This document shows, piece by piece, positions 51,490 to 60,404 of a stretch of 64,000 nucleotides of DNA (the stretch's first letter is position 1; every line of letters begins with the position of its first letter). This stretch comes from Maridesulfovibrio frigidus DSM 17176 (GTDB taxonomy: Bacteria > Desulfobacterota > Desulfovibrionia > Desulfovibrionales > Desulfovibrionaceae). The stretch covers positions 310,001 to 374,000 of the forward strand of contig NZ_JONL01000001.1 of the NCBI RefSeq assembly GCF_000711735.1. Reading direction: 5' to 3'. A program made the position numbers and the translations under genes. The notes under the pieces were generated by a model. That model saw only the letters and a list, made by a program, of their open reading frames with translations. It searched no databases and was not told the origin of the DNA.

Positions 51490-52024
51490 AGACGGCAGGC
51501 GCCCCTATCGCAGGGATGACGGCGCCCGACGAAACGAACGTATTCGAGTTCCTCAGGTTAGAGTTATTGATGATCAAGGTGAACAGCTTGGAGTTATCTC
51601 CACAGCCGATGCCCTTGAATTAGCTCAGAGTAGAGGTCTTGATCTGGTAGAAGTTGCTGAAAAGGAAGATCCACCTGTATGTAAGATAATGGACTATGGT
51701 AAGTTCAAGTATCAACAGCAGAAGCGCAAGCAGGAAGCCAAAAAGAAGCAAACTGTCATCCAGATTAAAGAAGTAAAATTTCGACCAAAAACCGATGAGC
51801 ACGATTACCAAACAAAGCTCAAACACATCCGCCGCTTCCTTGATGGTGGCGACAGATGTAAGGTTACTATATTTTTCCGAGGACGAGAAATCGTCCATAA
51901 GGACAGAGGCTTAATAGTTCTGGAAAGAGTCAAAGAAGATACTTTGGATATCGCCAAGATGGATCAGGCGCCAAGATCGGAAGGACGCACCATGAACATG
52001 ATGTTAGCTCCAATTAAAAAATAA
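51476..52024 (+). CDS. infC: Translation initiation factor IF-3, AUA start
   Basis: The 182-residue factor is seen by extending the frame upstream of an internal ATG at 51689. Residues after the start read AFHRDGRRPYRRDD then GARRNERIRVPQVRVIDDQG, the normal IF-3 N-domain, followed by KIMDYGKFKYQQQKRK and the C-domain. No ATG, GTG or TTG exists in this frame before 51689 after the TGA at 51470. ATA at 51476 has GGAGG 8 bases upstream. infC uses non-AUG starts (AUU in E. coli) for autoregulation. It overlaps thrS by 14 bases. Confidence 0.88.
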   Translation: MAFHRDGRRPYRRDDGARRNERIRVPQVRVIDDQGEQLGVISTADALELAQSRGLDLVEVAEKEDPPVCKIMDYGKFKYQQQKRKQEAKKKQTVIQIKEVKFRPKTDEHDYQTKLKHIRRFLDGGDRCKVTIFFRGREIVHKDRGLIVLERVKEDTLDIAKMDQAPRSEGRTMNMMLAPIKK

Positions 52025-52070
52025 GGTTTTGTCCGGCTACGAGTCGGTTATATCCCAAGGAGGATAGAAA

Positions 52071-52268
52071 ATGCCAAAAATGAAAACTAGAAGAGGCGCT
52101 GCAAAGCGTTTCACTAAAACTGGTAGCGGAAAATTCAAGCGCCGTAGACAAGGTCTTCGTCATATCCTGACAAAGAAAAGTGCCAAGCGCAAAAGCAGAT
52201 TGGGTAAAAGTACTACAGTTGACAGTGCCAATATTGGTCAGGTCAAACGTATGCTTCCCTACGCATAG
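52071..52268 (+). CDS. rpmI: 50S ribosomal protein L35
   Basis: A 65-residue basic protein, [20 protein letters not shown] to the KRMLPYA end, matching L35 over its full length. AAGGAGG lies before the ATG. It stands between infC and rplT as in most bacteria. Confidence 0.96.
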   Translation: MPKMKTRRGAAKRFTKTGSGKFKRRRQGLRHILTKKSAKRKSRLGKSTTVDSANIGQVKRMLPYA

Positions 52269-52297
52269 TCTCTTTATTTAATTTAATATGAATACTG

Positions 52298-52331
52298 CCC
52301 GCAGCATTAATTGCTGGCGGGTGGTTTTTTT
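52298..52331 (+). terminator. Attenuator-like hairpin between rpmI and rplT
   Basis: CCCGCAGCA (52298-52306) pairs with TGCTGGCGGG (52312-52321) with one bulged G, then TGG and T7. It has the form of an intrinsic terminator inside the operon, 19 bases before rplT. Possibly an attenuation point for L20 level. Confidence 0.65.
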
Positions 52332-52349
52332 CACTTCGGAGGATTTGAA

Positions 52350-52703
52350 ATGAGAGTTAAACGTGGTATTGCCGCGAAGAAGCGTCACAAAAAGTTTTTG
52401 AAGATGGCCAAAGGCTTTCGCGGTTCCGGTAGTACCCTTTACCGCACCGCAAGAGAACGTGTAGAACGTTCACTTTGCATGGCTTATGTCGGACGTAAAG
52501 TTCGTAAACGCGAAATGCGTAAGCTCTGGATTCAGCGCATCAACGCAGCTGCTCGCCTAAACGGTCTGTCTTACAGCCGTCTAATTAACGGTCTTTCTTT
52601 GGCCGGTATCGAGCTTAACCGTAAAGTATTGGCTGATCTAGCAGTAACTGACACAGTTGCTTTCGCTAAGATCGCTGAGAAAGCTAAAGCTCAGGTAAGC
52701 TAA
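52350..52703 (+). CDS. rplT: 50S ribosomal protein L20
   Basis: A 117-residue protein, [58 protein letters not shown], matching L20 end to end. CGGAGG lies before the ATG at 52350. Its TAA is directly followed by the pheS ATG. L20 represses its own operon in other bacteria by binding mRNA. Confidence 0.96.
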   Translation: MRVKRGIAAKKRHKKFLKMAKGFRGSGSTLYRTARERVERSLCMAYVGRKVRKREMRKLWIQRINAAARLNGLSYSRLINGLSLAGIELNRKVLADLAVTDTVAFAKIAEKAKAQVS

Positions 52704-53753
52704 ATGTCGGACGCAAAGTCCCTGCTACAGGAACTGGAAGGCCTGGTCCCGGAGTGTAATGCTCGTCTGGACCAGGCTTCTTCTTTGTCTGACATGGAAG
52801 AATTAAGGGTCGACTTTCTTGGTCGTAAAGGCCGCCTGGCGAAGATCATGTCCGGCCTCCCTGCTCTTTCTAAAGAAGACAAACCTGTCGCAGGAAAAAA
52901 AGCCAACGAAGTCAAGACAGCTCTCACAGATCTGATCGAGGGAAGGCAGTCCCAGCTTGAAAGAGCTGCCATCACTGAGAGCCTGTCCCGTTTTGACCCG
53001 ACTATGCCTGGTCGCACTCCTAATCAGGGATCACTTCACCCAGTCACTTTAGTGATGGATGAAATTTGTGATGTTCTGATAGGTCTCGGTTTCGAGGTTG
53101 CGACAGGACCGGAAGTCGAAAACGACTGGTATAATTTCGAAGCCTTGAACATCCCGCCCGAGCACCCTGCACGCGACATGCAGGACACTCTATATATTTC
53201 AGATTCAATTCTGTTACGCACTCACACTTCCCCATTGCAGATTCGCACCATGATGGAAAGAACTCCACCACTGGCCGCAATCGCTCCGGGCAAAGTGTAT
53301 CGCCGGGATTCAGATATTACCCATACACCGATGTTTCACCAGATCGAAGGATTTCTGGTTGGTAAAGATATCAGTATGGCAAATCTACGAGGCACAATCA
53401 CAGCATTCATTCATCAGCTTTTCGGAGCTGAAACAGAAGTTCGCTTCCGTCCAAGCTTCTTTCCTTTCACTGAACCAGGCGCGGAAGTCGATATCTCCTG
53501 CGTTATGTGCGGTGGTACAGGATCGATTGATGGCAAAGCGTGCCGAGTATGCAAACAGACCGGTTGGGTCGAAATCCTCGGCTGCGGAATGTTGGACCCT
53601 AATGTAATGAAAGCGGTTAATTACGATACTGAAATTTATTCCGGATTTGCATTCGGTGTAGGTATCGAGCGCGTTGCCATGCTGAAATACGGCATTGGCG
53701 ATCTGCGTATGTTTTTTGAAAACGATATCCGATTTCTACAGCAGTTTTCTTAA
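52704..53753 (+). CDS. pheS: Phenylalanyl-tRNA synthetase alpha subunit
   Basis: This 349-residue protein has an N-terminal coiled coil (about 1-90), class II motif 1 ([21 protein letters not shown] cut), motif 2 ([19 protein letters not shown]) and motif 3 ([15 protein letters not shown]). A CMCGG...CRVCKQTGW zinc-ribbon-like insertion lies at about 273-295, as in several other bacterial PheS. It begins right after the rplT stop, so it is part of the same transcript. Confidence 0.95.
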   Translation: MSDAKSLLQELEGLVPECNARLDQASSLSDMEELRVDFLGRKGRLAKIMSGLPALSKEDKPVAGKKANEVKTALTDLIEGRQSQLERAAITESLSRFDPTMPGRTPNQGSLHPVTLVMDEICDVLIGLGFEVATGPEVENDWYNFEALNIPPEHPARDMQDTLYISDSILLRTHTSPLQIRTMMERTPPLAAIAPGKVYRRDSDITHTPMFHQIEGFLVGKDISMANLRGTITAFIHQLFGAETEVRFRPSFFPFTEPGAEVDISCVMCGGTGSIDGKACRVCKQTGWVEILGCGMLDPNVMKAVNYDTEIYSGFAFGVGIERVAMLKYGIGDLRMFFENDIRFLQQFS

Positions 53754-53770
53754 CCTTCTATAGAAGGTTC

Positions 53771-53798
53771 ACAGGACGGGACTAAAGTCTCGTCCTGT
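53771..53798 (+). terminator. Terminator-like hairpin between pheS and pheT
   Basis: Stem ACAGGACGGGACT (53771-53783) with 53786-53798, one G-T pair, then TTATTTATTTTTA. It stands 17 bases after pheS and about 100 bases before pheT. It suggests attenuation or a separate pheT promoter. Confidence 0.6.
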
Positions 53799-53899
53799 TA
53801 TTTATTTTTATATAAACTGTTGTCCTGACACCAACATATTCATAAAATTTTCAGGTCTGAACTCCTTACGGAGACTAATTAGACCGCCGGAGGCCCCCA

Positions 53900-56299
53900 A
53901 TGCTTTTAAGCATGCAATGGCTGCGAGATTTCGTACCTTACGAAGGCGAAACTCAGGAGCTTGGCGACAGGCTGACTATGCTCGGTCTTGAGCTAGAAGA
54001 AATTTACAATCCTTTTGAAGCTGTAGCTCCAATTGTTGTCGGTCACGTTGTAGAATGTGAACGCCACCCTGAAGCAGAAAAACTCTCAGTATGTAAAGTA
54101 GACGTTGGCGACAGCGAATTGCTCGAGATTGTTTGCGGAGCACCGAATGTTGCGCAGGGAATTAACGTTCCAGTTGCAAAAGTCGGAACAACTATGCCCG
54201 GTGGCCTTAAAATTAAAAAGGCTAAACTTCGCGGAATCAAATCTTTCGGTATGATCTGTTCAGAAAGTGAGCTTGAACTTTCAGACGAACATGATGGCAT
54301 CATGATTCTACCTGAAAACCTCAAACCCGGTCAGAATTTCGTCGAGGCTATGAACCTTGAGACAACAATTCTCGACCTCGGGGTAACTCCTAATAGAGCG
54401 GACTGCCTTTCCATGCTCGGAATCGCGCGTGAAGCCGCACTTGCTTTTAACTTGCCACTGACAATGCCCGCTCTCAACTTGGTTGAATCTGGCGGCAATG
54501 CAGCAGACATGCTTAAGATCAATATCGACGATCCTGAATTCTGCCCGCTTTATCAGGCTAGAATTCTCGAAGGAGCGACGGTTAAACCGGCTCCTAACTG
54601 GATGCGTCACCGTCTCCTTTCTGTCGGAATTCGCCCAATCAGCAATATCGTTGATGTCACTAACTACATTCTTTTCGAGCTGGGCCAGCCCCTACATGCA
54701 TTTGACCGCGATCTCCTGAAAGGAGACTCCATTAGAGTCGGACATGCATCAGAAGGTCTCAAATTCTCCACACTAGATGATCAGGAACGTATCCTTAAAG
54801 ATTCTGACCTCCTTATCTGGGATGCAGAGCGCCCTGTTGCTCTAGCTGGTGTTATGGGCGGCATGAATTCTGAGATCAACAAAGAGTCTAAAAATGTTGT
54901 CCTTGAAAGCGCCGTTTTCAGACCAGGTACTATTCGTAAAACAGCTCGCAGATTGTCTCTTCCATCTGAGGCTTCATATAGATTTGAACGTGGTGTCGAT
55001 CAGAATATGAACACTTTTGCTATGAACCGGGCTGCTCAGCTTATGAGCGAACTTTCCGGCGCAAAGGTAATTTCAGGAGTCGCTAAAAGCGAACCAACTC
55101 CTTGGCAGACTCGCACACACGAATATCGTCACGCTCGCTGTAACTCATGGCTTGGTCTTAACCTTGAGCCAGAGTTCAGTAAAAATGCTTTCACCCTCAT
55201 GGGGCTTGAAGTAAACGATGCTGACGCTGACAACTGGAAAGTTACAACACCTTCATTCAGACTCGACCTCGAACGCGAAGCCGATCTTTACGAAGAAGTT
55301 GCACGCTATTTCGGCATGGATAAAATTCCATCAATACTTCCCCGTACTGATAAAACTTTTGATTCCAAAATACTTTCCGATACACCATATGGTTTTTATC
55401 GCAGACTCAAAAATTGGGGCTCAGGCACTGGCCTTCATGAAGCAATCAATTACAGCTTCGTAGGCGATGACGACCTTGACCTTCTCGGACTACCGCAAGA
55501 AGGAAGAGTCAAAATAGCGAATCCTCTCAGTGAAGATCAGAACGTTATGCGTACTGCTATTGCTCCGGGAATGCTAAACACTGTCCGCCACAACCTGGCA
55601 CAGGGCAACACACATATCCGTATCTTCGAAATTGCTAAGCAGTTTGAAATAGATGAATCATCTGACACAAACACCACTGAGCAGACACGAATAGGTATGA
55701 TGTTGACTGGATCAAGAAATTCATCAGAATGGCCACACGAACATGGTGATGCAGATTACCTTGACGTTAAAGGTCTTGTTGAGAATTTACTTTGCGACCT
55801 AAAACTGGATATCTCCGAAGTTTCACTTGTCGAAGACCATTCATACCTCGAGCCGTGTATCAAAATTGTATGCGGCGACGATGAAGTCGGTATCATGGGC
55901 ATGGTCAAGCCAGAAATTGCTGATAAGTATCACGCCAAGAAAGAAGTGTGGATGGCTGATCTGAATGCAGATCTTCTCCGCGACAAGGTCATGAGCCATA
56001 AGATTAAGTTTGCTCCACTGCCTGTATTCCCTCCTTCTAGAAGAGACATAACCGTAATGGCTTCTGTATCTCTTCGGGCTGAGACTATTAAGCAGGCGAT
56101 TTTAGGCCTTAGGTTGCCGCTACTTGAATCTGTCGAACTGGTTAACCTATTTGTCCCAGAAGATCAGGAAGATGAGCGTAACCTGTCTTTCCGCCTGACA
56201 TACCGCCACGGTAAGAAGACTCTCAAGGATAAAGAGGTAGATAAAGAACACAACAAGGTTCTTGCTGCTCTCGAAAAAGCTCTTCCAATTCGCCTCTAG
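53900..56299 (+). CDS. pheT: Phenylalanyl-tRNA synthetase beta subunit
   Basis: This 799-residue protein has a tRNA-binding OB domain (VGHVVECERHPEAEKLSVCKVD cut, about 40-150), B3/B4 editing domain (RPISNIVDVTNYILFELGQPLHAFD cut), B5 domain, the catalytic-like core (YSFVGDDDLDLLGLP, NPLSEDQNVMRT) and a C-terminal FDX-ACB domain (FPPSRRDITVMAS). Full length. GGAGG lies near the ATG. Confidence 0.96.
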   Translation: MLLSMQWLRDFVPYEGETQELGDRLTMLGLELEEIYNPFEAVAPIVVGHVVECERHPEAEKLSVCKVDVGDSELLEIVCGAPNVAQGINVPVAKVGTTMPGGLKIKKAKLRGIKSFGMICSESELELSDEHDGIMILPENLKPGQNFVEAMNLETTILDLGVTPNRADCLSMLGIAREAALAFNLPLTMPALNLVESGGNAADMLKINIDDPEFCPLYQARILEGATVKPAPNWMRHRLLSVGIRPISNIVDVTNYILFELGQPLHAFDRDLLKGDSIRVGHASEGLKFSTLDDQERILKDSDLLIWDAERPVALAGVMGGMNSEINKESKNVVLESAVFRPGTIRKTARRLSLPSEASYRFERGVDQNMNTFAMNRAAQLMSELSGAKVISGVAKSEPTPWQTRTHEYRHARCNSWLGLNLEPEFSKNAFTLMGLEVNDADADNWKVTTPSFRLDLEREADLYEEVARYFGMDKIPSILPRTDKTFDSKILSDTPYGFYRRLKNWGSGTGLHEAINYSFVGDDDLDLLGLPQEGRVKIANPLSEDQNVMRTAIAPGMLNTVRHNLAQGNTHIRIFEIAKQFEIDESSDTNTTEQTRIGMMLTGSRNSSEWPHEHGDADYLDVKGLVENLLCDLKLDISEVSLVEDHSYLEPCIKIVCGDDEVGIMGMVKPEIADKYHAKKEVWMADLNADLLRDKVMSHKIKFAPLPVFPPSRRDITVMASVSLRAETIKQAILGLRLPLLESVELVNLFVPEDQEDERNLSFRLTYRHGKKTLKDKEVDKEHNKVLAALEKALPIRL

Positions 56300-56322
56300 A
56301 ATTGTCGAGAAAATATCAACTA

Positions 56323-56354
56323 AAGCCCGCACAGATTTACCTGTGCGGGCTTTT
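56323..56354 (+). terminator. Rho-independent terminator of pheT
   Basis: 13-bp perfect stem AAAGCCCGCACAG (56323-56335) with 56342-56354, followed by TTTATTT. It ends the translation gene cluster. Confidence 0.88.
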
Positions 56355-56466
56355 TTATTTCTAAATAGATAATAACAACCTAATCTGTAAGATGACAAAT
56401 ATCTTTTTAAACTGTAATAACTAAGAAACTAATGCAATCCTTACTGACTCACAAACGGGAATTATC

Positions 56467-57084
56467 ATGGCGAGAAAAACTAAAGAAGAAGCGGAAAAAA
56501 CTAGACAAGCCCTACTTGCATCAGCATTCAAGGTTTTTAGCACAAAAGGATACGCAAAAACGACTTTACAAGATATTGCTACAGATTCAAATGTTACTAG
56601 AGGCGCTGTTTATTGGCACTTTAAAAATAAAACGGACCTCTTTGAGAAGCTCTTAGATCATGCATTTCTGCCTGTGCAACAAGTCATTTTTTCTAAGATT
56701 AAAGATGATGATTCACCGCAAGAGCTTCTTGTAAGCCTCATGAAAATATGGCTCCATCACGTTACTTCTGATGATAATTTTAGAACAGCATTTGAAATCA
56801 TTTTCAATAAAACAGAATGGTCAGAAGAGCTGATGCCTTTCAAGCTTAAGTATAAAGACGAAGAACTCAAATTCATTAAAATGGTTGAATCTATTTTTTC
56901 GAAAGGAATCGAACAGGGTGTATTCCGCAAAGATCTGACTCCATCCGTAGCTTCGGCGTTTTATTACTCCACACTTTTCGGACTAGCGCAATATTCTCTT
57001 TTTTTCGAGCAAGAGCTCGACATTAATAAAGAAATTGACTCTCTTATCGATATGTTCTTACACTCCTGTCTATGCAAAAATTAA
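56467..57084 (+). CDS. AcrR/TtgR-type TetR regulator
   Basis: This 205-residue protein starts MARKTKEEAEKTRQALLASA and continues TLQDIATDSNVTRGAVYWHFKNKTDLF, the pattern of AcrR-type repressors that usually guard RND efflux operons. The C-terminal domain is all-helical and should bind hydrophobic ligands. Here the next gene, overlapping by 13 bases, codes for an outer-membrane barrel and not an efflux pump. Confidence 0.88.
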   Translation: MARKTKEEAEKTRQALLASAFKVFSTKGYAKTTLQDIATDSNVTRGAVYWHFKNKTDLFEKLLDHAFLPVQQVIFSKIKDDDSPQELLVSLMKIWLHHVTSDDNFRTAFEIIFNKTEWSEELMPFKLKYKDEELKFIKMVESIFSKGIEQGVFRKDLTPSVASAFYYSTLFGLAQYSLFFEQELDINKEIDSLIDMFLHSCLCKN

Positions 57085-57881
57085 TTTTCATTTTCACACT
57101 ACTAATGATACTTGTTGCCTCTTCTGCATACTGTGAAGACAAGGAATTATTCCCGACCAGTCAATTCAAACTCGGATATCAGGGAATGTACATGCACTAT
57201 GAGGAACCCGATATCATGAAAGAAAAAGGAATCATGAATGGGGGATTTGGCTCATGGACAGGTTACTTTACTGAACACGATATTATGGTCGGAGTTGAAG
57301 CCGAGGGCGTTGTAGGATCACTTGAGTACGACGGCCAAAGAAGCGACGGTTCCACTGTAAAATGTGACAACGACGATTATTTTGTAAGCGCAAGAGCAAT
57401 CGCAGGTAAGGGTTTCGATTTCGGAGACTTCGGCCTTACTCCTTATGCAGGAATTGCGGCAAGATACTGGTACGACGATATTAAAACCACTGGCGGATAC
57501 GAAAGGGAGATCACGCAGTTCTACGTCCCTATCGGTCTAAATGTAATAGCAAATATGGATGACAACTGGTCAATAGGCGGAACTCTAGAGGGAGATTTAT
57601 TCCTTGGAGGAGAAGTAAAAAGCAAACTATCTCAAGCTGGATCAGGATACGAAGACGCTACGAACACACAGGAATTCATGAAAGGCGGAGGCGCCAGATT
57701 TTCCATGTTTCTCGAATATGACTTAGATTATTGCTCCCTTGGACTTGAACCGTATTTCCGTTACTGGCAGTTTGCGGAATCACAAACCGACACAGTTCTT
57801 TATGGTGGTTCGCTCGCAAATGTGGTTGAACCAAAAAACAAATTCTATATGTCAGGCATCAGGTTGTACGTAAAATTCTAA
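57072..57881 (+). CDS. Outer-membrane beta-barrel protein
   Basis: This 269-residue protein has a signal peptide (ending AYC before EDK) and alternating amphipathic strands with many Tyr, Gly and Phe (FKLGYQGMYMHYEE, LTPYAGIAARYWYDD, SLGLEPYFRYWQFAES). It ends in the aromatic YVKF typical of outer-membrane barrels. Length and pattern suggest an 8-10-stranded barrel of the opacity/OmpW-like type. It starts inside the regulator gene (overlap 13 bases), so translation is coupled. Substrate or role unknown. Confidence 0.72.
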   Translation: MQKLIFIFTLLMILVASSAYCEDKELFPTSQFKLGYQGMYMHYEEPDIMKEKGIMNGGFGSWTGYFTEHDIMVGVEAEGVVGSLEYDGQRSDGSTVKCDNDDYFVSARAIAGKGFDFGDFGLTPYAGIAARYWYDDIKTTGGYEREITQFYVPIGLNVIANMDDNWSIGGTLEGDLFLGGEVKSKLSQAGSGYEDATNTQEFMKGGGARFSMFLEYDLDYCSLGLEPYFRYWQFAESQTDTVLYGGSLANVVEPKNKFYMSGIRLYVKF

Positions 57882-57924
57882 AAAGATCTCGTAAATCATT
57901 CTCTTCAATAGTTTCTACAGTAGA

Positions 57925-57953
57925 AAGCCCACCTCAGAGTGGGCCTTCTTTTT
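57925..57953 (+). terminator. Terminator after barrel gene
   Basis: Short stem AAGCCCAC (57925-57932) with GTGGGCCTT around 57939-57947, followed by CTTTTTT. It ends the regulator-barrel operon. Confidence 0.7.
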
Positions 57954-57961
57954 TGCTAATC

Positions 57962-58465
57962 TCACGTTTTATCCTGATATGCTCCCGCCGCATAAGTCAA
58001 TTCGTAACTATGTGAATAGATTTCAAAGATATTACCAAATGGATCTTCGCAGTAAACCATTCTATAAGGTTTTTCGCCTGGATAATACTCACGCACTGGC
58101 ATTCTCTGCTTACCACCATGCTCCACTACCTTGGCAACCAATCCTTCCACATCGGGGTCCTGAACACAGAAATGAAAGACCCCATTTTTCCAGTATTCGA
58201 AATTGTTTTCAGGTTTTTCAGAATTAAGAAATTCAAAAATTTCAACGCCAATTTTATCACCAGTTGAAAGATGAGCAATTTTAAAACTACCCCATCCTTT
58301 TCCAAACACATCAGTACACATCACACCGATAGCCGAATCATCAGCAGTAATCTCAGTCGGAGGCATGATCACGTACCAACCGAGGACTTTAGTATAAAAT
58401 TCTACAGCTTTTTCTAGGTCAGTAACTGATAAACCAATGTGCGAAAATGTTCTTGGATATACCAT
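57962..58465 (-). CDS. VOC family (glyoxalase-like) protein
   Basis: This 167-residue protein has the two beta-alpha-beta-beta-beta modules of VOC enzymes: FSHIGLSVTDLEKAVEFYTKVLGW (cut) with a metal His, and GVFHFCVQDPDVEGLVAKVVEHGG (cut) followed by CEDPFGNIFEIYSH with a Glu ligand. The ATG at 58465 follows GGAG by 6-7 bases; the longer frame starts with TTG. Substrate unknown; it stands alone. Confidence 0.85.
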   Translation of the reverse strand: MVYPRTFSHIGLSVTDLEKAVEFYTKVLGWYVIMPPTEITADDSAIGVMCTDVFGKGWGSFKIAHLSTGDKIGVEIFEFLNSEKPENNFEYWKNGVFHFCVQDPDVEGLVAKVVEHGGKQRMPVREYYPGEKPYRMVYCEDPFGNIFEIYSHSYELTYAAGAYQDKT

Positions 58466-58597
58466 TAAAATCTCCAACTTAACCGGTTGCAGGTTATTAA
58501 TAACTTAAACTCACAGTATCTTTAAAAGTCATATAATAATATTTAAAAAATTATCAGTCATCAAGCATTCCAATTTAATAAATATTACCGTGCACAA

Positions 58598-58634
58598 AAA
58601 AAGCCCCATAAGGTTTATCCCTACGAGGCTTTTT
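58598..58634 (-). terminator. Terminator of aminopeptidase gene
   Basis: AAAAAGCC (58598-58605) pairs with GGCTTTTT (58627-58634), with some inner pairing. On the minus strand it is followed by further T, 26 bases after the aminopeptidase stop. Confidence 0.6.
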
Positions 58635-58659
58635 CAAACATATTCAATCTAAACAGCTG

Positions 58660-59859
58660 TTAATACTTAAATTCTCCACCAGCATAAATAATTACTTCAC
58701 TACCATCTTTAAGCGTAGCATATACTGTTTTATCAAGAGTATTTACTAAATCCCAATGAAGTGCAGAAGAGTTATATCCTAATTCTTCTTTCAACTTTTC
58801 ATCAAGTTTAGTCTGATCTCCTGCATAAGTATCTGCGTAAGAAGCGCCCACGGCAACATGGCTGTTTCCAAACTCACCACCGTAGTTTTCATCATAGAGA
58901 GTATTAGCCATAAATTTATCGATTCTGGAAAAGCGGCGATCTGTAAGTGAAAACTCTCCAAGACGGGAAGCTCCCGGATCCATAGCAAGCTGCTTTTTAA
59001 CGAACTCTTCACCCTCTTTCGCTGAGATCTCGGTGACAACACCGTCTACGAAAGTAAGCTTAACGCCTTCCACATAGTTCCCAGACCTGAATGACGGTTG
59101 ATCCGCATAAAAAACACCTGAAGTTCCGCGCCAATCTGGAGAGATAAACAATTCGAAACTCGGAATATTGTGTCCGGAAACACCTATCCACTGGCGCATG
59201 TCACCATGCTTAACAGTCAGATCCATCCCTTCTGAAACAATACGGTAAGACTCTATACCAAGACCGTTCAGCCAATCTTTAACTTCAGTAGCCTTATCAA
59301 AAACGCCTTTCCAGCTTTCCGCAGGGCTTTCATCATCAAGGTAGCAAGCCTTCACAATCTGCGCTGTGAATTCTTCCAGAGTTAGTCCGGCAGATTCAGC
59401 CATTGCTGCTGTAGGATAAGAACAAAGCGTCCAACCAAGCTCACCTTCCTGCTCACGGACTTCCATAAGATCGCGAAGATATTTTTTCGCGACTGCGGAT
59501 TTACCAATGCGGGATGGATCAACATCTGCGAGATGTGTCAACGATGAAGGAGCAAGCAGAACTATGAGTCCATTTAAACCCTTCATTAACTCTTCGTCCC
59601 CTGGAGCTACGAAAGTGACTTGATCGTCATTACCTGATCCATAAAAACATTTCTCCATGGAAGGGGTAAGACTGAGTCGCGGAACAGGATTCATACCTTC
59701 GTCAATCAATCTTTTAAAGACAACTTCTGCCAGCGGCAATGCATCTACTTCATAGCGAACCAAAATAACATCACCTTTCTTATACGGCTTGGTTCTCGCT
59801 GTAGTAAGGCCCCACCATAATGCATCCACGTATTTTTCGAGTTGCTCTTTAGTCAGCAT
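58660..59859 (-). CDS. M29 family aminopeptidase
   Basis: This 399-residue protein matches the thermophilic-type M29 metallopeptidases (AmpS/PepS). Landmarks: YKKGDVILVRYEVDALPLAE, an SHVAVGASYAD segment with metal-binding His, EGEEFVKKQL, GEFSLTDRRFSRI and a terminal SALHWDLVNTLD with a conserved His-Trp-Asp. It trims N-terminal residues from peptides in the cytoplasm using two metals. It is monocistronic. No signal peptide is seen. Confidence 0.85.
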   Translation of the reverse strand: MLTKEQLEKYVDALWWGLTTARTKPYKKGDVILVRYEVDALPLAEVVFKRLIDEGMNPVPRLSLTPSMEKCFYGSGNDDQVTFVAPGDEELMKGLNGLIVLLAPSSLTHLADVDPSRIGKSAVAKKYLRDLMEVREQEGELGWTLCSYPTAAMAESAGLTLEEFTAQIVKACYLDDESPAESWKGVFDKATEVKDWLNGLGIESYRIVSEGMDLTVKHGDMRQWIGVSGHNIPSFELFISPDWRGTSGVFYADQPSFRSGNYVEGVKLTFVDGVVTEISAKEGEEFVKKQLAMDPGASRLGEFSLTDRRFSRIDKFMANTLYDENYGGEFGNSHVAVGASYADTYAGDQTKLDEKLKEELGYNSSALHWDLVNTLDKTVYATLKDGSEVIIYAGGEFKY

Positions 59860-60215
59860 AATATCCCCTGATTATTTTACTTAATTTATTTTACAAGGAG
59901 CGACTTAACCAACAAAAACAGGGTCGTCTCCTCGCTTTTTAAAAGTAATTACATTCAAGTAAAAAGCAATAAAATTTAATTTAATCACAAAAAAAATGAA
60001 TATATTATCCAATTTTTCTTTAGATTTTTTACACAGGTTCCTTGACACGAAGGAGGCTTGCCGCTATCCAAATTTCAAAAGCCCTGTATCGGGGTATAAG
60101 TTGAATCCATAAAAATTCGGCTAAACCAGATTTTAAAAGACTGCGCAGCCATCATGGCATATTTTGAGTGCAGCCTATCAGTGGCTAAAAAAATCATCTT
60201 TTGGAGGGTAACACC
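59860..60215. other. Intergenic region with ferredoxin promoter and leader
   Basis: The 356 bases hold the minus-strand promoter of the aminopeptidase (AT-rich part near 59880-60000) and the plus-strand promoter of the ferredoxin (60042-60070). The leader between them and the ferredoxin ATG is about 140 bases, with a small GCCAT-C-ATGGC hairpin near 60150. No ORF. Confidence 0.45.
60042..60070 (+). promoter_or_regulatory. Sigma-70-like promoter of ferredoxin
   Basis: TTGACA (60042-60047), 17-base spacer, then TATCCA (60065-60070). The -35 box is perfect and the -10 box weak. Predicted start near 60077, giving a leader of about 140 bases. Confidence 0.45.
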
Positions 60216-60404
60216 ATGGGCTACGTTATCACTATTGATACAGACAAATGTAATGGCGACGGCGAATGTGTAGATGTTTGTCCTACTGAAGTATACGAAC
60301 TTCAGGACAACAAAGCAGTAGCAGTAAACGAAGACGAATGTCTTGGTTGCGAATCCTGCATCGAAGTTTGCGAGCAGGACGCTATCGTTATCGAGGAAAA
60401 CTAA
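60216..60404 (+). CDS. Ferredoxin (D. africanus Fd III-like, CxxDxxC)
   Basis: A 62-residue ferredoxin. The first cluster motif is CNGDGECVDVCP, where the second Cys is Asp (CxxDxxCxxxCP); the second is CLGCESCIEVCE. An Asp at that site is known in Desulfovibrio africanus ferredoxin III and Pyrococcus ferredoxin, giving a [3Fe-4S] cluster that can take up other metals or convert to [4Fe-4S]. Very acidic, so highly soluble. GGAGG lies about 8 bases before the ATG. Likely electron carrier for pyruvate oxidoreductase or similar. Confidence 0.92.
   Translation: MGYVITIDTDKCNGDGECVDVCPTEVYELQDNKAVAVNEDECLGCESCIEVCEQDAIVIEEN

Noticed and set aside
51689-52024. infC starting at the internal ATG at 51689
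   Set aside because: This would remove the whole conserved IF-3 N-terminal domain, which is intact in the same frame upstream.
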